Source: Thalassiosira profunda (Eukaryota; Bacillariophyta; Thalassiosirophyceae; Thalassiosirales; Thalassiosiraceae). From it: a DNA stretch of 21,730 nt. A model generated the notes under the pieces. It was not told the DNA's origin. It did not search any database and saw only the letters and a program-made list of their open reading frames with translations. Shown one piece after another: positions 1-6,529 of the stretch. The DNA lies in contig JALLAP010000302.1 in NCBI GenBank assembly GCA_036939355.1, positions 1 through 21,730 of the forward strand. The letters run 5' to 3'. The number at the start of each line of letters is the position of its first letter. Position 1 is the first letter of the stretch. The translations under genes were made by a program, and so were the position numbers.

Positions 1-3000
1 GCGAGCACGGAGCACAGGGGCAACAGCGACCAGTTCTGATCGCCGCCGCGCAGGTTCTCCTCGCACATGCCAAAGTCGCTCATGGCCTCCGTCGCCTGGT
101 AAATCGACTCCAGCGCCTTCGCCTCCTCGTCCTCGTCCCCGCTCAGCTTGGCGTTGTTGAATTGGCCGCTGCACACCTTCAGGTAGTTCTGGTGGACCAT
201 CAGCCCCATGAGCATGTAATCCACGAAGAAGGCGTCGGTGCGCTTCAGGAGGCTGGCCGTGGCGGCCTTCGCGTCGGCCCCGGCCAGGCCCCGACCCCCC
301 TCCACGATCTGTTTGCACGCGTCGAACATGGACACGCGGAGCACTTCGTCCTTCTTGATGGCGCTCTGCCGCTCCCTCAGGTCCCGGTACGTCATGCTCG
401 CCGACCCTCCCCCGCCCGCCTTCCCCTTGCAGCTCCACATCTGGAGGCAGTTCAGGACCTGCCGAATGTCGTTCCCGCAGCTCTCGGAGATGGCCTCGGC
501 GGCGTTGGGCTCCACCTCCATGCCCTCGCGTTTCCCAATCTCGACCGCGCGGCGGGCGATGACCATCTTCGTGGGACGGCGGTAGCGCAGGTCCATGCAG
601 TACTGCGTCAGCGATTTCATCTTCTGCGACGAGCGGTCGTTGCAGATGCAGATCTGGAGAAAAGAGGGTAACGTTAGCGACACACATTGGTTACATGATA
701 AAGCGCGTGCCGCACTCTCAGCAAACTCACAATGGGAACCTTCGACTTCTTGATCATCTGAATAAGCTCGCTCATCCCGCTCCGATCCCCCGCGCCCATC
801 CCGTCGACCTCGTCCATGATGACGACCCTTCGCGGCGGGGCGACGGTCTTCCCCTTCTTCTTGCCCATGTTGCCGAAGCTCAGGACCTGCGAGCCGGTGA
901 CGTCCCCCAATGCCTGCGACAGGGCCTTCTTCGAGCGGGCGTCGGAGGCGTTGAGCTCCAACACGTCCCGGCCGGACTCCTGGCCCACCAGCGTGGCCGT
1001 GGTGGTCTTGCCGATGCCGGGGGGACCGCTGAGGAGGGCCGCCTTCCACGGCCCGTTGGGACCGCTGAGGCTCTTGACCGGGCGTTTGGGGTTGTTGAAC
1101 ACGTTCTCCCAATTGTTGAGCCACCGCTTCAGCTTGTTGACGCTGTCGGCGTTGCCGAGGATTTCGCCCGTGGCGGCGGGGGCGTACTTGTCGGCCCAGA
1201 GGGCGTTGGCGCCCAGCTCCCGTTTGGGCGGGGCCGCTTTCGCGGGCGCCGGGGCCGGGGCGGACGCGGAGGCCGATTTGGCGTACGGGTTGGCCGGCTT
1301 TCCGGCAGACGCGTACGGATTGACCGGCTTTCCGGCAGACGCGTACGGATTGGCCGGCTTCTTCTGCGCGTACGGATTCGCCACGGGCTTCTTGGCGGCG
1401 TAGGGATTGGCCACCGCCGCGGGCTTGGCCGCTTCCGCCTCGCTTTTCACCGCCGCGGCCTCCGTTTTCTCCGGGGTCGCGGCCTCCACCGCCGCCCGCT
1501 CCTCCTCGCCCAGCGTCCCCTTCTTCCACTCGCTGAGGAAGGCCACCAGGCCGTAAAACTCGTAAATCCCCCGGACCACTTCGACGAGCGTGTTGGNTCC
1601 ACTCGCTGAGGAAGGCCACCAGGCCGTAAAACTCGTAAATCCCCCGGACCACTTCGACGAGCGTGTTGGGATCCCGATCCTTCGCCGCACTCTTCTTCTT
1701 CTTCCCCTTCTTCTTCTTCCCGCCGTCGTCGCCGTCGCTCCCCTCGTCGTCGCTGTCGCTGCCGTACCCGTACTCCTTGCGGTACTTGTTTTCCCAAGTC
1801 TCCCACACCTCCGTCGCCTTGCGGTACTTGCTCCCCTCCTCCGGTCCCCGCCCGTCCTCCAGCACGCACCCCAAAACGAGGTAGTCGGTCTTCCCGCTCA
1901 CCGCGCTCGTCACCCGCCCCCCCAAGCTTTTCACCACGTCGCTCGCCGCCTCCCGCGAGAGTTCGCAGTTGTCGTCGGCGCAGTCCAAGTTGCGGTTGGC
2001 GTAGTAATCCCCCTTGGTGGGACTGTTCATCCCCACGTTGGCGCTGGTGGCGATCGTCTTGGGGGCGTTGGTGCTGAGTATGCCGGAGAAGACGAAGGTC
2101 AATCCCTCGAGGCAGCGGGGGGTGAAGGCGTCGATGTCGAAGTTGGGATCGTTTTTGGGGAGGTTGGGGAGGGCCGGGGCCTTCGTGAGCGGGGGCACCT
2201 TGGGGTTGTTCTCAAGGTAGGGGATTTTGGAGGTCAATTTGGACGAGGGGGGATGGTACTTGGGCGGTCCCTCCGGTTCCGGCTCCTTCTTTGCGGCCTC
2301 TTTCTTCTTCGAGGAGGCCTTCTTCTTGGGCGCGGCGGCCTTCTTTTTCTTGGGGGAGGCCGCCCGCCGCTTCTTCTTGGGCTTCTCCTCCTCCTCCTCC
2401 TCCTCGCTGCCGTACTCGTCGGCGTCCAAATGGTCATCGTCACTGTCCCCATCGGCACCGGCCGGCTTGAAGTCGTCATCGCTGTCTTCGCCGTCCACCA
2501 CCGCCTTCTTTTTGGCGGCCCCCTTCCTCCCCCTCTTGGTCTTGACCTCGAAGGCCGAGTCGTCGGAGTCGGAATCGACGGCGATCTGGCGCCGCCCCTT
2601 CCTTTTCCCCCCGTCGTTTTTGGCGTGGACCATCTCCTCGTCGGAGGAGGACGCCGGCTCCTTGCGCTTCCGGGGCGTGCCCATGTTCATCTTCAGCTCC
2701 TCTTGCATCTCTTTCACCGCCCTCCCCACCTTCGTATCCTCCTCCTTATCTTCCTCCACCGCCTCCCCCAGCGCCAGCTTGGCCCGCTTGGCATTCTCCC
2801 GCGCCCTCCGCATCTCGGCCTCCCGCCGCTCGTCCCCGGAGCTGTCGCTGTCATAATAATTGCCACGTGCACCGCTCGAAATGGATCTTTTCTTGCCCCC
2901 GCCATTGTTTTTCGCCGGCCCCTCCTCCTCGTCGCTGCTCGAGGCGAAGGCGTCGACCTTCTTCATTTGCGGGGCGGCCTTTTTGTTGGTGGCGGTGGCC

Positions 3001-3266
3001 TTGGGAGGGGACCTCCTCGCGGCCGTGGACTTGCTGGCGGGCACGCGAATGTCATTGGAATTGTCGCTGTCGGTCTCGCTCCCGGTGCTCGCCGCATCCT
3101 TCGCCGCCGCCCTCTTGTTTCCATTCTTTCCGCCCCTTCCTCCTTTCTTGGCGCTGGAGGGGACCGAGGGCGAGGCCTCGGCCTTCTTGGCCGACGGGGG
3201 CTTGCCGGCCGAGCCCGACTCGGGCTTTTTCTTGCCGCTGCTCCCGAAAAAGTTGCGGATGTCCAT
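1..3266 (-). CDS. RFC1: Replication factor C subunit 1 (clamp-loader large subunit), partial at its C-terminus
   Basis: RFC1 is the large subunit of the RFC clamp loader, which uses ATP to open PCNA and load it on primer-template DNA in the nucleus. The protein opens with MDIRNFFG, matching the PCNA-binding-like start I recall for animal RFC1. About 380 acidic and lysine-rich, disordered residues follow. A BRCT domain starts near residue 385 (LTFVFSG, then LGGRVTSAVSGKTDYLVLG near 440-460); its last helix comes after a charged insert. Next are five NPYA repeats (about 595-640) and the AAA+ ATPase with Walker A GPPGIGKTTT (about 720) and Walker B IMDEVDG (about 790). After a 77-nt intron come sensor-1 ICICNDR and the collar region, including DQNWSLLP at the left edge. 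The ATG at 3266 is chosen because it gives the family N-terminus. The frame is broken by an assembly duplication at 1525-1669; with one copy and the N removed, exon 1 is 821 codons. At least 1,038 residues are present; the C-terminus lies outside the window. Confidence 0.95.
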   Translation of the reverse strand, partial: MDIRNFFGSSGKKKPESGSAGKPPSAKKAEASPSVPSSAKKGGRGGKNGNKRAAAKDAASTGSETDSDNSNDIRVPASKSTAARRSPPKATATNKKAAPQMKKVDAFASSSDEEEGPAKNNGGGKKRSISSGARGNYYDSDSSGDERREAEMRRARENAKRAKLALGEAVEEDKEEDTKVGRAVKEMQEELKMNMGTPRKRKEPASSSDEEMVHAKNDGGKRKGRRQIAVDSDSDDSAFEVKTKRGRKGAAKKKAVVDGEDSDDDFKPAGADGDSDDDHLDADEYGSEEEEEEEKPKKKRRAASPKKKKAAAPKKKASSKKKEAAKKEPEPEGPPKYHPPSSKLTSKIPYLENNPKVPPLTKAPALPNLPKNDPNFDIDAFTPRCLEGLTFVFSGILSTNAPKTIATSANVGMNSPTKGDYYANRNLDCADDNCELSREAASDVVKSLGGRVTSAVSGKTDYLVLGCVLEDGRGPEEGSKYRKATEVWETWENKYRKEYGYGSDSDDEGSDGDDGGKKKKGKKKKSAAKDRDPNTLVEVVRGIYEFYGLVAFLSEWXQHARRSGPGDLRVLRPGGLPQRVEEGDAGRGGAGGGGGRDPGENGGRGGEKRGGSGQARGGGQSLRRQEARGESVRAEEAGQSVRVCRKAGQSVRVCRKAGQPVRQIGLRVRPGPGARESGPAQTGAGRQRPLGRQVRPRRHGRNPRQRRQRQQAEAVAQQLGERVQQPQTPGQEPQRSQRAVEGGPPQRSPRHRQDHHGHAGGPGVRPGRVGAQRLRRPLEEGPVAGIGGRHRLAGPELRQHGQEEGEDRRPAAKGRHHGRGRRDGRGGSERDERAYSDDQEVEGSHCEFAESAARALSCNQCVSLTLPSFLQICICNDRSSQKMKSLTQYCMDLRYRRPTKMVIARRAVEIGKREGMEVEPNAAEAISESCGNDIRQVLNCLQMWSCKGKAGGGGSASMTYRDLRERQSAIKKDEVLRVSMFDACKQIVEGGRGLAGADAKAATASLLKRTDAFFVDYMLMGLMVHQNYLKVCSGQFNNAKLSGDEDEEAKALESIYQATEAMSDFGMCEENLRGGDQNWSLLPLCSVL
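654..730 (-). other. Intron 1 of RFC1 (77 nt, phase 0)
   Basis: On the minus strand the exon ends in the codons for KVPI, followed by a GTGAGT donor (G at 730). The acceptor is CTCCAG, with the exon resuming at 653. Joining gives KVPI-ICICNDR, the conserved sensor-1 region of RFC1, with no residue gained or lost. Retaining the intron adds about 18 codons and then a stop. Confidence 0.93.
1280..1408 (-). repeat. Five NPYA-containing repeats in the RFC1 linker
   Basis: Five copies of the NPYA codons are spaced 30, 30, 27 and 30 nt apart. The best-conserved unit encodes NPYASAGKP followed by V or A. They lie between the BRCT and AAA+ domains and look like recent in-frame duplication in a disordered linker. 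I know of no function for this motif. Confidence 0.85.
1525..1669. repeat. Assembly duplication 1: 72 nt + N + 72 nt inside RFC1
   Basis: Bases 1525-1596 are repeated exactly at 1598-1669, with a lone N at 1597. The extra 73 nt shift the RFC1 frame. Deleting one copy and the N restores the frame across the end of the BRCT domain. It is interpreted as two overlapping contig ends joined without merging. Confidence 0.95.
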
Positions 3267-3733
3267 GGTTTGTTCGTTATGGGGAGCTTGGCCTCGAGAG
3301 CAGGGAGCTGCAGGGAGCTGCAGGGAGACGTGTGGTGCACCCGCAGCCGAAATCACGTGCACCAAAATGTGATCGCGTTTGTATCACTCGACGTCCAACG
3401 GCAACCCTCCGATCGACAGGAGGCAGGTAACGACGCTGCGATGGGGACGGCAGCGGTGTGTGCGCCGTTGTCTACGACGACGCCCGGGGACACGCCGCGG
3501 GTGAGCAGCTCCTGTTGTCCTGTTGTTGGGGAAAAAATGACGGACCGGAGTGAGGGGAGGTGAAAAAAAGTCCGCCATAGGCCTCGCGTGTCCGTCACTG
3601 TCCGCCCCCCGCACGCTCCCTTGTTGTCGCCTGTCCACTCATTTTGTTGCAAACACTCTCACCTGCTCCAACCATCGGCGGAGGACGACCTCGGCGCTGC
3701 AACACATGACGACGATCTCCTAACAGCCCAAAT
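3267..3733. promoter_or_regulatory. Divergent promoter region between RFC1 and the NO66-like gene
   Basis: These 467 nt lie between two divergent start codons and hold no convincing gene. No clear TATA box is visible for either gene. The stretch contains a short tandem repeat (3301-3328) and a CACGTG E-box-like hexamer near 3354. The promoter role is inferred only from gene orientation. Confidence 0.6.
3301..3328. repeat. 10-bp tandem repeat, about 2.8 copies
   Basis: The unit CAGGGAGCTG occurs twice in full, followed by CAGGGAG and then a diverged base. It lies just upstream of the RFC1 start codon, within its probable 5' untranslated or promoter region. No function can be assigned. Confidence 0.85.
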
Positions 3734-6208
3734 ATGGACCTCTTATCCCACGGTGGCGGCGGCGGTGGCCTCGGCGCCCGCGCGAAAAATGGAGGAGGGT
3801 CGGGTGGCGATGGCAGGGGTGATGGGAACGGAGGCGGAGGAGGCGGTGGGGGAGGCATGTCCCGCGCCGCCAAAAAGCGGGCGAAGAAGCGGGCCCGCTC
3901 GGCCGCCTCCGGCGCTCCGACATCAGCGACAGCGACGAATGGCAGCGCTGGACCGGCGTCCAACAATGGCGGAGGTGGCGGAGAGGGCAAGAAGCAGAAA
4001 ATGCAGCTCCCACTAGACGACAATAATGATGGTGATGGCGCTAATAATGGCGGGGAGGATCTGCTGGGCACCATCAAGCTGTTTAGAAAAGAGTCGTCGG
4101 GCAAGAGCAAGAAGAGGAAGAAGAAGCGAAAGAAGGACAAAAGTGAGGAAGGAACGGAGGCTCTTGTCGAGTCGGCAGCCGCGGCTGCAAACGAAACTAA
4201 CCCGGTAGATCCGGAAGCAGCCATGGAGGCGGACGATGTTTCCTTGGACGGTGCGGAGATGGCGCCGGAGCTCAAGGCCTTGCTGGCGACGCTTTCGCCG
4301 CGGCAGATTCTGATGCTCGATGGCGGGGTGGGAAAGATTCCGGCTGCCCTGGAAGAACACGGGAGCGATTCTAATGCCAAAAATCCCGAGGCCGGGGAAG
4401 ACGAAGAGGAAGCGAAAACAGCAGCGGGCATGCCAGACGAAGCCGAAGACGAAATGGCAGACGAAGCCGCCGGCGCCGACGATATGCTGGCCGGAATCGA
4501 TCCCCTCCAGATCGTCGGCGACCTCGCCACCGAGCACCGCGCGCGCATCCTCCTCCTCTCGTTATTGGCGCCGTCGGGCGTCACGCTCCGCGAATTCTAC
4601 AATCGGTACTGGGGCCAGCGGCCATTGTTGGCGTGCTTGGATCACGGGGACGAGGAAGACGACGGCGAGACCAACATTGATGCGGAGGACGAGGCGATTT
4701 TGAGGAAGCACGCCACCCGCCTCGACGGCTTTTTGGATAGGGCGTCGATCCACGAGATGATCGAGAGGAACAAGCTGAGATACGGCCTCGACCTCAACGT
4801 CACCAACTACACCGACGCCACGGGCAATGGCGTCCGACGGCGGATCACGCTCGACCCGCCGCCCAAAAAGCGCAAGATGAAAGGCGGCAGCCGCAGCAAC
4901 GGCGACGAGTTGGAGTACGTCGTGGCCAATCCCAACGACGTCTGGTCGAACGTCGATTCCTCCCGGTGCTCCCTCCGCCTCCTCCGGCCGCACGAGCATA
5001 ACGACGCCGTCCATTCCCTCCTCAGCCTCCTCGAAAGCGAGTTCGGGTGCATGGTCGGTTCCAACGCCTACCTCACCCCGCTCCACTCGCAGGGTTTCGC
5101 CCCGCATTATGATGATGTGGACGTGTTCATACTGCAGCTCGAGGGGTTCAAAAGGTGGAGAGTGCATGCCCCGTTCAACAAACGGGAGACGCTCCCCCGG
5201 GAAAGCTCGCGGGATTATTCCCAAAAAGAGGTGGAAGAGGGGGGCGAGGAGATTTTGGACGTGGTGCTCGGACCGGGGGACGTGCTGTATTTGCCACGGG
5301 GGTGGATTCACCAGGCCGAGACGGTGGCGCGGCCTAAGAACGTGCCCAAGCTTTCGGGGGTCAAGGACGACCACTCCCTGCATTTGACCGTGAGCGCCAT
5401 GCAGAAGTGGTGCTGGGCCGATTTTCTGGAGGTGCTGATGCCGGAAGCGCTGGAGAGCGCGGCGACGAGCGACAAGACGATCAGTCTGCGGGAGGGACTG
5501 CCGCGGAACTTTCTTAGCTACACGGGCACAATGCACCAGCTGGACGGGGAGGACGGCGGCGACGGGCCCGAGGGGCTGAAGCAGGCGGCCGCGGCACGGG
5601 CCCAATCGTCGGAGTTGGAGGAAGAGGACGAGGAGGCCTTACTGGAAGCGCGGGCGAAACAAGAAACCCTGGCGCGCCAAAAGCACTTCAAGGAGGAGGC
5701 TAAGAAGCGCATCATGCGGGTGGCCCGGCAGGCATTGTCGATGCTCGACGACGCGTGCGACCAGATCGGGAAGCGCTTCCTCTCCGACAGGCTCCCGCCC
5801 GCGCTGCTCCCGTCCGAACGCTGCCTGACGAAGGAGGGCTTATCGGACAATTCCGCGCCGCACCACCACGAGGCCGCCAAGAAAATCTGGCCCAACACCC
5901 TCTGCCGCCTCGCCCGACCCCACATCGCCCGCTTGGTCGTCGAGGACGGCAAGGCCGTGGTGTACCACTGCGGCGACAACTCCCGCGTGTTCGGAGAGAC
6001 GCCGCTGAGCCCCCTGGAATTCGAGATCGACGACGCCCCCGCGTTGGAGCAGCTGCTGACGACTGTCGAACCGCGGTGGATCATGGTGAAAGACTTGATT
6101 CACGGAGACGTCGAGGACAAGATGGGGATTGCCCAGGCGCTGTTCGACGAGGGGATTTTGGCGACGGCGCTGGCAGAGGCCCCGGACCGGAGCGTGCAGA
6201 CGGGGTAG
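3734..6208 (+). CDS. JmjC-domain ribosomal oxygenase/histone demethylase, NO66 (RIOX1) type
   Basis: NO66-family enzymes are Fe(II)/2-oxoglutarate oxygenases of the nucleolus and nucleoplasm. In animals they hydroxylate a histidine of ribosomal protein uL2 (Rpl8), and histone H3 lysine demethylation has also been reported. The ORF encodes 824 residues in one exon. Residues 1-41 are glycine-rich. Basic nuclear-localisation-like clusters lie at about 44-55 and 122-135, followed by an acidic region. The JmjC core carries the iron ligands H458 and D460 (in HYDDVD) and H526 (in PRGWIHQAET); the flanking words GSNAYLTP, LQLEG and GLPRNFLSYTG are typical of NO66. The C-terminus (about 690-815) resembles the family winged-helix domain (NSRVFGE, VEDKMGIAQALFDEG). 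It is longer than human NO66 (641 aa, from memory) mainly because of the N-terminal extension. MINA53 (RIOX2) is the alternative, but the motifs favour NO66. Confidence 0.9.
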   Translation: MDLLSHGGGGGGLGARAKNGGGSGGDGRGDGNGGGGGGGGGMSRAAKKRAKKRARSAASGAPTSATATNGSAGPASNNGGGGGEGKKQKMQLPLDDNNDGDGANNGGEDLLGTIKLFRKESSGKSKKRKKKRKKDKSEEGTEALVESAAAAANETNPVDPEAAMEADDVSLDGAEMAPELKALLATLSPRQILMLDGGVGKIPAALEEHGSDSNAKNPEAGEDEEEAKTAAGMPDEAEDEMADEAAGADDMLAGIDPLQIVGDLATEHRARILLLSLLAPSGVTLREFYNRYWGQRPLLACLDHGDEEDDGETNIDAEDEAILRKHATRLDGFLDRASIHEMIERNKLRYGLDLNVTNYTDATGNGVRRRITLDPPPKKRKMKGGSRSNGDELEYVVANPNDVWSNVDSSRCSLRLLRPHEHNDAVHSLLSLLESEFGCMVGSNAYLTPLHSQGFAPHYDDVDVFILQLEGFKRWRVHAPFNKRETLPRESSRDYSQKEVEEGGEEILDVVLGPGDVLYLPRGWIHQAETVARPKNVPKLSGVKDDHSLHLTVSAMQKWCWADFLEVLMPEALESAATSDKTISLREGLPRNFLSYTGTMHQLDGEDGGDGPEGLKQAAAARAQSSELEEEDEEALLEARAKQETLARQKHFKEEAKKRIMRVARQALSMLDDACDQIGKRFLSDRLPPALLPSERCLTKEGLSDNSAPHHHEAAKKIWPNTLCRLARPHIARLVVEDGKAVVYHCGDNSRVFGETPLSPLEFEIDDAPALEQLLTTVEPRWIMVKDLIHGDVEDKMGIAQALFDEGILATALAEAPDRSVQTG

Positions 6209-6529
6209 AGGGGGTTGGTCGATGGTGCGGGCGGAGGGAGTGAATGGGTCGCTGGCAGGAGCAGTCGATGCTTTACGATATCCGTAGCAGAGGCGCCACT
6301 CCTGGGAAAGCGCGGAGGAACGGCGCCGGATTGCTGGAAAATACCTTTGCAAGCTGAGTGGTAACTTCAGCTTCGGTTGATGGCCTCGAGGACTCTCGCA
6401 TCGTGCAACTAGATACGCCCACAATGCAACTCCGCCACCACAATTTGACACATAATGCGTCTGACTGTCTTTTGCTTGGCTGGCGCACATGATGTGATGT
6501 GATGAGATGAGATCTCTAGATAGAGGAGC
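6209..6529. other. Convergent intergenic region
   Basis: These 321 nt separate the stop codons of the NO66-like gene and the DUF285 gene, so they hold the two facing 3' ends. No ORF with recognisable content, RNA gene or clear polyadenylation signal was seen. The only structure noticed is a GATGT/GATGA pentamer tract at 6491-6514. Confidence 0.6.
6491..6514. repeat. Pentanucleotide microsatellite (GATGT)2(GATGA)2
   Basis: Two GATGT units are followed by two GATGA units and GATC. It lies just beyond the stop codon of the DUF285 gene, in its probable 3' untranslated region. Confidence 0.8.

Noticed and set aside
695..1609. Open frame of about 300 codons antisense to the RFC1 AAA+ region
   Set aside because: Arg/Gly/Leu-rich shadow of a well-supported gene on the other strand, with no recognisable motif.
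1525..1669. Biological tandem duplication or mobile-element target duplication at the N positions
   Set aside because: The same 72 nt plus N format recurs at five unrelated places and always destroys a conserved reading frame, which fits assembly joining and not insertion.
1590..3563. Open frame of 657 codons on the plus strand, antisense to RFC1
   Set aside because: It is rich in Leu, Arg, Gly and Val with no domain, and it mirrors the GC-biased acidic/lysine codons of RFC1. Part of its length also exists only because of the 73-nt assembly insertion.
4562..5605. Open frame of 347 codons antisense to the NO66-like JmjC domain
   Set aside because: The plus strand carries clear catalytic residues; the antisense frame has no family features.
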